A DNA stretch of 64,000 bases from Pseudomonadota bacterium (GTDB taxonomy: Bacteria > Pseudomonadota > Gammaproteobacteria > Xanthomonadales > Xanthomonadaceae), in NCBI GenBank assembly GCA_963205495.1, contig CAUJIN010000024.1, forward strand, positions 1-64,000, in the 5' to 3' direction. Of the stretch, positions 1 to 8,418 are shown one piece after another. The position numbers and the translations under genes are program-made. Within the stretch, counting starts at the first letter, position 1, and each line of letters opens with the position of its first letter. Below the pieces are notes generated by a model. That model saw only the letters and a list, made by a program, of their open reading frames with translations, ran no database searches and had not been told where the DNA came from.

Positions 1-318
1 CTACGCCCCGAACCCGGTTGACAGCAACCGAACCTCTGTTGCCATGCAGATGCCATTGCCGCCGATAAGCGGGCGAACCCCGAGTATGGTGCCGTGCGGA
101 GCAAGCTCGGCTTGGACGACAACAACAGGCCGCTCCGAACCGTCCTCAAGTTGCTGATAGGCACAGCACGGCAAAGGCATTGAGGCTGCAGTTGAATCGC
201 CCGGTACGTAGAAAACGGCAACGCCGGCAGCAACATCTGCTTCTGTAGCAGGACGGCCGGCAATGTGCGGTGTGCTGCGCCAGTCAGTTGCAGCGATTGG
301 CCCCCAAAGTTCCGACAT
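1..318 (-). CDS. Hypothetical protein, 105 aa
   Basis: I do not recognise the family. The frame is complete: ATG at 318, TAG at 1-3. The protein is small and soluble-looking, with no signal peptide or membrane segment and with a Cys pair in 'PLPCCAY'. Third codon positions contain many A and T (GCT, GTT, GCA, ACT), unlike the strongly G/C-ending codons of nearly every other gene here. This suggests recent acquisition, or that the gene is the edge of an accessory region lying to the left. Confidence 0.5.
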   Translation of the reverse strand: MSELWGPIAATDWRSTPHIAGRPATEADVAAGVAVFYVPGDSTAASMPLPCCAYQQLEDGSERPVVVVQAELAPHGTILGVRPLIGGNGICMATEVRLLSTGFGA

Positions 319-594
319 AGTCTCTGTGGCACCTAACTAGATTTCGCCCCCACATCCAGGGGCGTAACGCTGGATCATCTGCGCGTCGGGCGGGTACGTC
401 AAGCTGCATTCTTCGTCAAATCATGCAGTTCTGCCATTCCTGGCAGCGCCGCGAGGACGCGCCCTGAAGGCGTTATTGCGCGTCGATGGAGGTGTAACGA
501 TTTATGGGGAACATGATCGTCGCATAAGCGGGTGCGTATCTCACGTTGTGGAGGCCTGATCTCGTGGCGACGTCGATCGCGCTGGATGGACTCG
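319..594. other. Non-coding stretch without a convincing gene
   Basis: I see no supported gene. Open frames across it lack ribosome binding sites and coding character. A six-base inverted repeat (345-350 with 359-364) lies just upstream of the small minus-strand gene. The region is less GC-rich than the rest of the window, matching the atypical gene to its left. Confidence 0.4.
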
Positions 595-1170
595 CTACGG
601 GCGCGAAACGAACCGGTTCCCCGCAACGTAAAACCGCAGCGGCTTGAGCGCCCATTCGCCGGCGTAGTCGACGCCGATGCGCGGGCGCACCACGATGTCG
701 GCCGCGTCCACCGCCGGCGCCGCCGCGATGAAGAGGTCCGCGCTGCACAAGTCGTGGCCGTAGTGACGGCGGTCGATGCCCATGGCCTTGCACAGCCGGC
801 CCGGGCCGTTGCTGGCGTGGGGCAGTTCGCCCTCGGGCTCCAGCGCGCGCAGCAGCACGGCGGTGCCGCTGCCCTCCGGCCCGGTGACCACGTTCATGCA
901 GTGGTGCATGCCGTAGATGAGGTACACGTAGGCGTGGCCGGGCGGGCCGAACATGGCCTCGGTGCGCCGGGTGCGGCCTTTGGAAGTATGCGCGGCCCGA
1001 TCCTGCGGGCCGAGATAGGCCTCCACTTCGACGATGCGGCCGATCCGCAGATCGCCTTGCGCGACCCGGTGCACCAGACGCTGGCCGAGCAGCGCGCGCG
1101 CCACCGTCACCGGATCGCGGTCGTGGAAGGATCGCGGCAGCGGGACGAGATCGGCGCGCGGCGCGGGCAC
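595..1170 (-). CDS. mpg: DNA-3-methyladenine glycosylase (AAG/MPG family)
   Basis: This is a base-excision repair glycosylase that removes alkylated purines such as 3-methyladenine. The AAG-family core is clear: 'GRIVEVEAYLGPQDRAAH' holds the catalytic Glu region, followed by 'YLIYGMHHCMNVV' and 'NGPGRLCKAMGI'. The frame is open further upstream, but residues before the core are Arg-rich pgk shadow. I chose the GTG at 1170, five bases after the pgk stop, giving 191 aa, close to the bacterial AAG norm. It appears to be transcribed with pgk. The family is certain; the exact start is less so. Confidence 0.88.
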   Translation of the reverse strand: MPAPRADLVPLPRSFHDRDPVTVARALLGQRLVHRVAQGDLRIGRIVEVEAYLGPQDRAAHTSKGRTRRTEAMFGPPGHAYVYLIYGMHHCMNVVTGPEGSGTAVLLRALEPEGELPHASNGPGRLCKAMGIDRRHYGHDLCSADLFIAAAPAVDAADIVVRPRIGVDYAGEWALKPLRFYVAGNRFVSRP

Positions 1171-1175
1171 GGGGC

Positions 1176-2342
1176 TCAGCCGCCGCGCGCTTCCAGCGCC
1201 GCGACTGCCGGCAGGGTCTTGCCTTCGCAGAATTCCAGGAAGGCGCCGCCGCCGGTGGAGATGTAGGAAATCCCCTCGGCCACGCCGTACTTGTCCACCG
1301 CCGCCAGGGTGTCGCCGCCGCCGGCGATGGAGAATGCGGAAGAATCGGCGATGGCTTTTGCCAGTACCTTCGTGCCGTTTCCAAAGGCTTCGAACTCGAA
1401 CACCCCGACCGGGCCGTTCCACAGCACGGTGCCGGCCTCGGCGACGATCTGCGCGTAGCGCGCGGCGGTCTTCGGGCCGATGTCGAGGATCATCTCGTCC
1501 GCACCGACTTCATCCAGTCCGCGTATCACCGGCGTCGCGTCGGCCGAAAATGCCGTTGCCACGGTCGCATCCACCGGCAACACCAGGCGCTCGCCGGCCT
1601 CGGCGAGAATCTTTCGTGCCGTATCGAGCAGATCTGCCTCCATCAGCGAGGTGCCGACGGCGTGGCCCTGCGCGGCGAGGAAGGTGTTGGCGATGCCGCC
1701 GCCGACGATCAGGCGGTCGACCTTTTCCAGCAGGCTGGAAAGGAGCGTCAGCTTGGTCGAGACCTTGGAGCCGGCGACGATGGCCAGGAGCGGGCGCGCG
1801 GGCGCGTGCAGGGCGCGAGCCAGCGCATCGAGTTCTGCCATCAGCAGCGGGCCGCCGCAGGCGATCTTCGCCTCGCGGATCACGCCGTGGGTGGAAGCCT
1901 GGGCGCGGTGCGCGGTGCCGAAGGCGTCCATCACGAAGACCTCGCACAGCGCCGCGTACTTCTTCGCCAGCGCCGGATCGTCCTTGCCCTCGCCGACGTT
2001 CATGCGGCAGTTTTCCAGCAGCACGATCTCGCCGGGCGCCACCGCCACGCCGTCCACCCAGTCGCGCACGAGCGGCACCGGACGGCCCAGGAGTTCCGAC
2101 AGGCGCGCGGCCACCGGCGCCAGCGAGTCGGCCTCGGAGAACACGCCTTCCTTCGGCCGGCCCAGGTGCGAGGTGACCATCACCGCCGCGCCTTTCTCCA
2201 GCGCCAGGCGCAGGGTCGGCAGCGCCGCCAGCAGGCGCTGTTCGGAAGTGACCTTGCCCTCGGACACGGGCACGTTGAGGTCCTCGCGGATCAGCACCCG
2301 CCGGCCGGAAAGATCGAGATCGGTCATGCGCAGGATCGCCAT
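1176..2342 (-). CDS. pgk: Phosphoglycerate kinase
   Basis: This is the cytosolic glycolytic and gluconeogenic enzyme that transfers phosphate between 1,3-bisphosphoglycerate and ADP. Family landmarks are '[11 protein letters not shown]' near the N-terminus, '[10 protein letters not shown]', 'GPVGVFE' and the C-terminal nucleotide loop 'GGGDTLAAV'. The start is ATG 2342, preceded by a strong GGAGG seven bases upstream; an in-frame ATG at 2327 is less likely. Length is 388 aa, normal for bacterial Pgk. The mpg gene follows almost immediately. There is no gap or pyk neighbour in the window, unlike many proteobacterial glycolytic clusters. Confidence 0.96.
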   Translation of the reverse strand: MAILRMTDLDLSGRRVLIREDLNVPVSEGKVTSEQRLLAALPTLRLALEKGAAVMVTSHLGRPKEGVFSEADSLAPVAARLSELLGRPVPLVRDWVDGVAVAPGEIVLLENCRMNVGEGKDDPALAKKYAALCEVFVMDAFGTAHRAQASTHGVIREAKIACGGPLLMAELDALARALHAPARPLLAIVAGSKVSTKLTLLSSLLEKVDRLIVGGGIANTFLAAQGHAVGTSLMEADLLDTARKILAEAGERLVLPVDATVATAFSADATPVIRGLDEVGADEMILDIGPKTAARYAQIVAEAGTVLWNGPVGVFEFEAFGNGTKVLAKAIADSSAFSIAGGGDTLAAVDKYGVAEGISYISTGGGAFLEFCEGKTLPAVAALEARGG

Positions 2343-2475
2343 GGGACAGCCTCCAAAGGGAAAACCCGCATTGTCGCCGATCGGCCGATCGGACGTCAGG
2401 CCGGCCGTTCGGCGAGCCATTCGCATTTGATCCGTGTCAAGAGCGCGAGGCGGTGTCGCTGGCAGACTGCGCGCC

Positions 2476-3882
2476 ATGTCCACGCCTTTCTTCTTCAGCG
2501 ACGAGCTGCTGCAGCGCTACGACCGCCCCGGTCCGCGCTACACCTCCTACCCGGCCGCGCCGCGCTTCCACGAGGGCTTCGGCGATGCCGAGCTGCGCGA
2601 GCACATCGCGCGCAGCAACGAGGATCCGATGCCGCACCGGCTCTCGCTCTACGTGCACATCCCGTTCTGCGAAAGCCCGTGCTTCTACTGCGGCTGCAAC
2701 CGCATCATCACCCGCGACCACCGCAAGGGCGCCGCGTACCTGGAGTCCCTGAACCGGGAAATCGAGCGGGTCGGGCCGCTGTTCGACCGCGACCGCGAGG
2801 TGATCCAGCTGCATCTGGGCGGCGGCACGCCAAACTTCATGACTCCGGCCCAGCTCGGTGCGCTGCTGGAAAGCCTCGGGCGCCACTTCACTTTCAGCAC
2901 CGCCGCCGACCGCGACTTCTCCATCGAGCTCGATCCGCGCCACGTCACCCCGGAGGAAATCGGCGCGCTGGCGCGGCTGGGTTTCAACCGCGCCAGCCTC
3001 GGCGTGCAGGACTTCGATCCGCAGGTGCAGGAGGCGGTGAACCGCATCCAGGGCGTGGAAATGACCCTCGACCTGATCCGCGCCTGCCGCACCCACGGCC
3101 TGCGTTCGGTCAACGTGGACCTGATCTACGGCCTGCCAAAGCAGACCGTGGAGGGCTTCGGCCGCACCCTCGACACCGTGCTGGAAGTGCGTCCGGACCG
3201 CCTTGCGATCTACGGCTATGCGCACCTGCCGGAGGTCTTCCGCGCGCAGACCCAGCTCAAGGCCGAGGACTTGCCCACGCCTGCGGTTCGGCTGGCGCTG
3301 CTGCGCCTGGCGATCGAGAAGCTTACCGCGGCCGGCTACGAGCACATCGGCATGGACCACTTCGCCCTGCCCACCGACGAGCTGGCGAGGGCGCGGCGCG
3401 GCGGCAGCCTGCACCGCAACTTCATGGGCTACACCACCCACGCCGACACCGATCTGGTCGGGCTGGGCGTGAGCGCGATCAGCCACATCGGCGCCAGCTT
3501 CAGCCAGAACCCGCGCGACCTGGACACCTGGGAAGCCCGCCTTGCGCACCAGCCCGACGCCCTGCCGGTCTGGCGCGGGCTGTCGCTGGATGCCGACGAC
3601 CAGCTGCGCGCCGACGTGATCGGCCAGATCATGTGCCTGGGCGAAGTGGACATCCGCGAGGTCGAGCAGGTCCACGGCATCGAGTTTGCCAGCCACTTCC
3701 GGGCTTCGCTGGAACGTCTGGCACCGATGGTGGCCGACGGGCTGGTGGAAATCGACCGCCAGCGCCTGCGCGCCACGGCGCGCGGCCAGCTCCTGCTGCG
3801 CCACATCGCCATGGCTTTCGACGCCTACCTGCACGAGCGCGCCGAAGCGATGGCGCCGGCGCGGTTTTCCAAGGCGATCTGA
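2476..3882 (+). CDS. hemN: Oxygen-independent coproporphyrinogen III oxidase (radical SAM)
   Basis: This heme-biosynthesis enzyme decarboxylates coproporphyrinogen III to protoporphyrinogen IX without oxygen. The N-terminus carries the HemN signature: 'RYTSYP' followed by the radical-SAM cluster motif [10 protein letters not shown], with Cys at residues 65, 69, 72 and 74. 'LHLGGGTPN' follows, and the HemN C-terminal domain is present. At 468 aa it matches true HemN rather than the shorter HemW. The ATG at 2476 fits the family N-terminus; the upstream in-frame start at 2434 adds only low-complexity residues. It is divergent from pgk. Confidence 0.94.
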   Translation: MSTPFFFSDELLQRYDRPGPRYTSYPAAPRFHEGFGDAELREHIARSNEDPMPHRLSLYVHIPFCESPCFYCGCNRIITRDHRKGAAYLESLNREIERVGPLFDRDREVIQLHLGGGTPNFMTPAQLGALLESLGRHFTFSTAADRDFSIELDPRHVTPEEIGALARLGFNRASLGVQDFDPQVQEAVNRIQGVEMTLDLIRACRTHGLRSVNVDLIYGLPKQTVEGFGRTLDTVLEVRPDRLAIYGYAHLPEVFRAQTQLKAEDLPTPAVRLALLRLAIEKLTAAGYEHIGMDHFALPTDELARARRGGSLHRNFMGYTTHADTDLVGLGVSAISHIGASFSQNPRDLDTWEARLAHQPDALPVWRGLSLDADDQLRADVIGQIMCLGEVDIREVEQVHGIEFASHFRASLERLAPMVADGLVEIDRQRLRATARGQLLLRHIAMAFDAYLHERAEAMAPARFSKAI

Positions 3883-3897
3883 ATCCTCCGCGCGGCG

Positions 3898-3923
3898 GGG
3901 GCGGCGTGTGTGCGAGCCGCCCC
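3898..3923. terminator. GC-rich hairpin between convergent hemN and SDR genes
   Basis: GGGGCGGC at 3898-3905 pairs perfectly with GCCGCCCC at 3916-3923 around a ten-base loop. It sits in the short gap between two convergent genes, so it may end transcription from both sides. There is no U-run, so the call rests only on position and stem strength. Confidence 0.4.
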
Positions 3924-3938
3924 GTGCGCAGCGGAAGC

Positions 3939-4757
3939 TCAATCCAGGAACAGATCCGGCAGCAGCGGCCGGCCCGGCTCCACCGCGTAGCCGGAGAAGT
4001 CCGTCACTCCGGCCTCGCCCAGCACCTCTTCGTCGATCAGGAAGCGCCCGGTGAAGCCACTCGCCGGGCGCACCAGCACGGCGTGGGCGGCGTCGGCGAC
4101 GATTTCGGGGGTGCGGCAGCCGCGCGTGTCCACGCCGGGAATCATGTTGAGCGCGTCGGTGGCGATGATGGTGCGCGGCCACAGCGCGTTGATCGCGATG
4201 CCGCGGTCGGCCAGCTCCGCGGCCAGGCCCAGGGTCACGAAGCTCATCCCCATCTTGGCGAGGGTGTAGCCGGTATGCGGGGCCCACCATTTGGGATCGA
4301 GCGAGGGCGGCGGCGCGAGCGTGAGCACGTGCGGATTGGCGGCCTGAAGCAGGTGCGGCAGGCACTTCTGCGTGACCAGAAAGGTGCCGCGCGCGTTGAC
4401 CTGCTGCATCAGGTCGAATCGCTTCATCGGCGTCTCGGCGATGCCCTTGAGCCAGATCGCGCTGGCATTGTTGACGAGGATGTCGATGCCGCCGAAGCGA
4501 TCCACCGCCGCCGCCACCGCGGCCTCGACCTGTTCTTCCTCGCGGATGTCGCACTGCACCGCCAGCGCCTGCCCGCCGGCCGCCTGCACTTCGGCGGCGG
4601 CGCTGTGGATGGTGCCGGGCAGCCTGGGATTGGGCACCGCGGACTTGGCCGCGATGACGACGTTGGCGCCGTCGCGCGCGGCGCGCAGCGCGATCGCAAG
4701 GCCGATGCCGCGCGAGGCGCCGGTGATGAAGAGGGTCTTGCCGTGCAGGGTGCTCAT
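3939..4757 (-). CDS. Short-chain dehydrogenase/reductase, HSDL2-like
   Basis: This is an NAD(P)-dependent oxidoreductase of the classical SDR fold, 272 aa. Visible motifs are the cofactor loop TGASRGIG (about residues 12-19), 'NNASA', and the catalytic Tyr-x3-Lys in 'GYTLAKMGMS'. The usual catalytic Ser region reads 'LTLAPPPSL', and 'NALWPRTIIAT' follows the Lys. These two features resemble the HSDL2 branch (hydroxysteroid dehydrogenase-like 2), whose substrate is not settled. ATG 4757 is chosen because the protein then begins directly before the Rossmann fold. It is divergent from the DedA fusion gene. The substrate cannot be predicted. Confidence 0.85.
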   Translation of the reverse strand: MSTLHGKTLFITGASRGIGLAIALRAARDGANVVIAAKSAVPNPRLPGTIHSAAAEVQAAGGQALAVQCDIREEEQVEAAVAAAVDRFGGIDILVNNASAIWLKGIAETPMKRFDLMQQVNARGTFLVTQKCLPHLLQAANPHVLTLAPPPSLDPKWWAPHTGYTLAKMGMSFVTLGLAAELADRGIAINALWPRTIIATDALNMIPGVDTRGCRTPEIVADAAHAVLVRPASGFTGRFLIDEEVLGEAGVTDFSGYAVEPGRPLLPDLFLD

Positions 4758-4837
4758 GGGTGGGCCGTGAATGAAGCGGGAACGATCGGCCACTCTAGCC
4801 CAGAAGCGCGCGGCGGTGCGGCTTCTATACTCCCGCG

Positions 4838-6844
4838 ATGAATTCGCAGACGCTCGATGCCCTGATCGCCTGGGTCGGCCACCATCCGGTGGCGGCCGGC
4901 ATCGTGATTTTCCTGATCGCGTTCTGCGACGCGGTGGTGATCCTGGGCTTCATCGTGCCGGCGATCCCGCTGCTGTTCGCCATGGGGGCCTTCATCGGGC
5001 TGGGCAGCCTGGACGGCCCCTACGCCATCGCCTGCGCGGGCGCCGGCGCGTTCTGCGGCGACGGCCTGAGCTACCTGCTGGGGCGACGCTACGGCGATCA
5101 CCTGCGCCGCATGTGGCCGTTCTCGCGCCATCCGGACTGGCTGCCGCAGGGTGAAGCGATGTTCCGACGCCACGGGCTCAAGAGCATCCTGATCGCGCGC
5201 TACGTCGGCGCGGTGCGGCCGCTGGTTCCGGCGATCGCGGGAATGCTGCAGATGCCGGCGCGCCGCTATGTGCCCGCCAGCGCGCTGGCCTCGGCCAGCT
5301 GGGGCGCGGTCTTCCTGCTGGCCGGCTGGGTCTTCGGCGCCTCCATCGACCTGCTGGCCGCGGTCGCCGGGCGTCTGGCCATCGTGCTGGGCATCCTCGC
5401 CGCACTGCTCGCGCTGATCTACTTCACCGTCCATCAGGCCTACAAGGTGTTGGCGCCGCGCGCCGCACTGATCCTTTCCCGCGTGCTGCTGTGGTCGGTG
5501 CGCCATCCGGTGCTGGGCCGCTTCGCCGGCGCCCTGATCGATCCGCGCCGGCACGAATCGCCCTCGCTGCTGGTGATGGCCCTGCTGCTGATCTTCGGCG
5601 GCTGGGCGTTCTTCTCGGTGCTGATGATGGCCGCCGGCCACGACGATCCGAGCGCGCTGGACCTGCTGGTGCACCACCTGATGTTCGGCCTGCGCACGCC
5701 GCTGGCCGACCTGCCCATGGCGGTACTGGCGGGCCTCGGCGACTGGCAGGCGCTGCTGCCCTGCGCCGGCGTGGTGGGGCTGTGGCTGGCCTGGCGCAAG
5801 CGCTGGGTGGCGCTGTGGCATTGGGTCGCGGCCTTCGCCTTCGCGTTGAGCGCGGTGTGGGTGCTCGACCGCCTGATCGAGGTCCCGCGCCCGCCTGCGG
5901 CGCTGGCCGCAGCGGGCTTCGACTTTCCTTCCGCACCGGTGACCCTGGCCACCGTGGTCTACGGTTTCTTCGCCGTGCTGATCGCGCGCGAGTTGCCCGG
6001 ACGCCGTCGCGCCTGGCCCTACGGCGTCGCCGGACTGATGGTGGTGGCGATCGGATTCGCACGCCTCTATCTCGGCGCACACTGGCTCACCGACGTGCTG
6101 GCCGGCGCCTTCCTCGGCATCGCCTGGGTCGCGATCCTCGGCCTGGCCTATCGGCGCCGCGCGCCGCGCTCCTTCTGGATGCGCCCGCTGGCGCTGGCGT
6201 TCTATCTGTGCGCGATCGGGGCCGGCCTGTGGCACGGTCAGCGCAGCGCGGCCGACACCCTGCGCCAGTTCGAGCCGCCGCAGCTGCGCGCGCAGGTGGA
6301 TGCTGCGGCGTGGTGGAAAGGCGACTGGGCCTCGCTGCCGGCGCGGCGCAACGGTTTCCTCACCGAACGCGCCTGGCCGATGAACGTGCAGTACGCAGGC
6401 CCGATCGAGCCGCTGCGCCGTGCGCTGCTCGTCGCAGGCTGGGAAAACGGCCCGCCGGCCAATCTGCACACCCTGCTGGCGACCCTCGACAAATCCGCCA
6501 CGCCGGCCACGCTGCCGGTACTGCCGGCCTCCAACAACGGCCACGGCGACGCCCTGCTGATGACCCTGCCCGGACCCGAACCGGACGCCCGTTTCGTGCT
6601 GCACCTGTGGTTCGCGCCGCTGGCCCTGTCGCCCGACCGGACGCCGGTCTGGCAGGGCTCGGTGGCGCAGCTGCGCTTCGGCACCGAGCTGTCGCTGTTC
6701 CGGCTCTGGCGGGTGCAGCCGGATGCGTCCGATGCGGCGCTGGAGCGCCTGTCGCAGGCGCTGCCCGGACTGCACCATCGCCGCGTCGAGCGCGCAGGGG
6801 AAAGCGGAACGGTGCTGCTGCTGGCACCGTTGCGCGCCGACTGA
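4838..6844 (+). CDS. DedA / PAP2 phosphatase-like / LssY C-terminal fusion membrane protein
   Basis: This 668-aa inner-membrane protein has three modules: an N-terminal DedA (VTT-type) domain (about 1-200), a PAP2-like six-helix domain (about 240-450), and a soluble LssY-type C-terminal domain (about 460-668). DedA proteins are linked to lipid carrier transport, and PAP2 enzymes dephosphorylate lipid phosphates such as undecaprenyl-PP. The PAP2 motifs are 'VPRPP', then 'FPSAPVTLAT' where PSxH is expected, then 'ARLYLGAHWLTDV' with the nucleophilic His retained. The PSxH His is Pro, so phosphatase activity is doubtful. A TATACT hexamer lies only a few bases before the ATG, so the mRNA may be leaderless. 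Confidence 0.85.
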   Translation: MNSQTLDALIAWVGHHPVAAGIVIFLIAFCDAVVILGFIVPAIPLLFAMGAFIGLGSLDGPYAIACAGAGAFCGDGLSYLLGRRYGDHLRRMWPFSRHPDWLPQGEAMFRRHGLKSILIARYVGAVRPLVPAIAGMLQMPARRYVPASALASASWGAVFLLAGWVFGASIDLLAAVAGRLAIVLGILAALLALIYFTVHQAYKVLAPRAALILSRVLLWSVRHPVLGRFAGALIDPRRHESPSLLVMALLLIFGGWAFFSVLMMAAGHDDPSALDLLVHHLMFGLRTPLADLPMAVLAGLGDWQALLPCAGVVGLWLAWRKRWVALWHWVAAFAFALSAVWVLDRLIEVPRPPAALAAAGFDFPSAPVTLATVVYGFFAVLIARELPGRRRAWPYGVAGLMVVAIGFARLYLGAHWLTDVLAGAFLGIAWVAILGLAYRRRAPRSFWMRPLALAFYLCAIGAGLWHGQRSAADTLRQFEPPQLRAQVDAAAWWKGDWASLPARRNGFLTERAWPMNVQYAGPIEPLRRALLVAGWENGPPANLHTLLATLDKSATPATLPVLPASNNGHGDALLMTLPGPEPDARFVLHLWFAPLALSPDRTPVWQGSVAQLRFGTELSLFRLWRVQPDASDAALERLSQALPGLHHRRVERAGESGTVLLLAPLRAD

Positions 6845-6859
6845 GCCGTCGCGCGGGAG

Positions 6860-8245
6860 TCAGAACCCGGACGGATCGACGCCGGGCGGAGCATCCGGAT
6901 CCACGCCGAGGACGCGCAGCGCGCGCTCGCCGTCCGCCAGCCGCAGCCGGACCACCTCATCGGCGACCAGCGCCGCCGCCGAGCGCACGCTGCGGCCGTC
7001 GGCATCGAGCACGAGGGCATAGCCGCGCTCCAGCGTGGCCAGCGGGCTGACCGCGTTGAGCGCCCGCCCCAGCGCATTCAGGCGCGCCGCCTCGCGCGCC
7101 AGGCGCTGCACGATGGCGCGCCGCTGGTCCGCCAGAAGGCGCGCGTTCGCGGCCAGGAGCGCCTGCACGCGCGAGCGCGGGTGCAGGGCGGACAATCGCA
7201 GCGCCTGCGGCGCAAGCCGCGCGCCAACCGCCGCCAGCTTTTGGGCCGTGGCGCGGGTGAGGCGATGGCGCAACGCGCCCAGACGCTCGGCGCCGCGCTG
7301 CAGGCGCGCCATCGGCTGCTGCACCCCGAGGCGGTGCTGGAGCGGATCCAGCCGCAGCCAGCCGCGCTCGATCCTGCGCCGCATGGCGGCGTCCTGCTGC
7401 TCGCGCAGTCGGTGCAGACGCAGCCGCAGGTCGGTGCCGTCCGGACTGAGCAGTTCCGCCGCGGCCGATGGCGTGGCGGCGCGCAGGTCGGCGACGAGAT
7501 CGCTGATGGAAACGTCGATCTCGTGCCCGATCGCGCTGACCACCGGGGTGCGCGCCGCCGCGATCGCGCGCGCCAGCGCCTCGTCGTTGAAGGCCGCCAG
7601 GTCTTCCAGGGATCCACCGCCGCGGGTGAGCAGCAGAACGTCGTAGCGCGCGCTGCCATCGGCGCGGGCCAGCATCCGGGCGATTTCTACCGCCGCCTGC
7701 GGCCCCTGCACCGGCACCGGCAGCAGGTCCACCTCGATCAGCCCGAAGCGCCGCCGCAGCACGGTGAGCACATCGTGCACGGCCGCGCCGCCGGGCGAAC
7801 TGAGCAGGCCGATGCGCGCGATGCGCGGCGGCAGCGCACGCTTTCTCGCCGCATCGAACAGGCCTTCCGCGGCCAGACGCGCCTTGAGCGCCTCGAAGGC
7901 GCGCCGCAGCGCGCCCACGCCTGCCTCCTCCAGATGCTCGACGATGAGCTGGTATTCGCCGCGCGGCTCGTAGAGCGTGACCCGGCCGCGCGCCAGCACC
8001 TGCATCCCATCCACCGGGCGGAAATTCAGCCACTGGCTGCGCGGTTTGAACAGCGCGCAGCGCACCTGCGCGCGCGCATCCTTGAGCGCGAAGTAGAGAT
8101 GCCCCGAGGCCGGCCGCGAGACGCCGCCCAGCTCGCCCTCGATCCATACCTGCCCGAGCGCGCCTTCCAGCAGCTCGCGCGCCAGCGCATTGAGCTGTGC
8201 CGGCGCCAGCACGCGCCGCGCCGCCGCGGAGGAGGAGTCGTTCAC
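6860..8245 (-). CDS. xseA: Exodeoxyribonuclease VII large subunit
   Basis: This is the large subunit of the single-strand-specific exonuclease that degrades DNA into short oligonucleotides. Domains in order are an N-terminal OB fold ('VWIEGELGGVSRPASGHLYF'), the catalytic domain ('GLLSSPGGAAVHDVLTVL', 'LLTRGGGSLEDL', 'SAIGHEIDVSI') and a long Arg-rich coiled-coil region. A C-terminal segment follows ('ATLERGYALV'). Length is 461 aa, as expected. The small subunit xseB is not adjacent. It is divergent from the PilZ-like gene, across a 173-base gap. Confidence 0.95.
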   Translation of the reverse strand: MNDSSSAAARRVLAPAQLNALARELLEGALGQVWIEGELGGVSRPASGHLYFALKDARAQVRCALFKPRSQWLNFRPVDGMQVLARGRVTLYEPRGEYQLIVEHLEEAGVGALRRAFEALKARLAAEGLFDAARKRALPPRIARIGLLSSPGGAAVHDVLTVLRRRFGLIEVDLLPVPVQGPQAAVEIARMLARADGSARYDVLLLTRGGGSLEDLAAFNDEALARAIAAARTPVVSAIGHEIDVSISDLVADLRAATPSAAAELLSPDGTDLRLRLHRLREQQDAAMRRRIERGWLRLDPLQHRLGVQQPMARLQRGAERLGALRHRLTRATAQKLAAVGARLAPQALRLSALHPRSRVQALLAANARLLADQRRAIVQRLAREAARLNALGRALNAVSPLATLERGYALVLDADGRSVRSAAALVADEVVRLRLADGERALRVLGVDPDAPPGVDPSGF

Positions 8246-8418
8246 GGCGGCGTGTGGCGGGGTGAGGGCATGGCCGGATTCTCACACGGAATCGAGAAAG
8301 TGTCCGCAACAACGCTGATTTCCAAGACCTTGTGGAATCGAAGTCGGCGCGCCGACTTGCGATCGGGCGCGCGGCGCGGGAAGCTTCGCGGACCGCCGGC
8401 CCCGCTCCTGGAGCGCGC

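Noticed and set aside
330..370. Integron attC site near the atypical first gene
   Set aside because: One RYYYAAC-like heptamer is present, but no paired core sites or long imperfect palindrome could be traced; evidence is too thin.
1662..4841. A 1059-codon open frame on the plus strand, and similar long frames such as 2437-4554 minus and 18023-19657 plus
   Set aside because: They lie over well-identified genes in other frames, are rich in Arg, Ala, Gly and His, and match no family. High GC leaves few stop codons in shadow frames.
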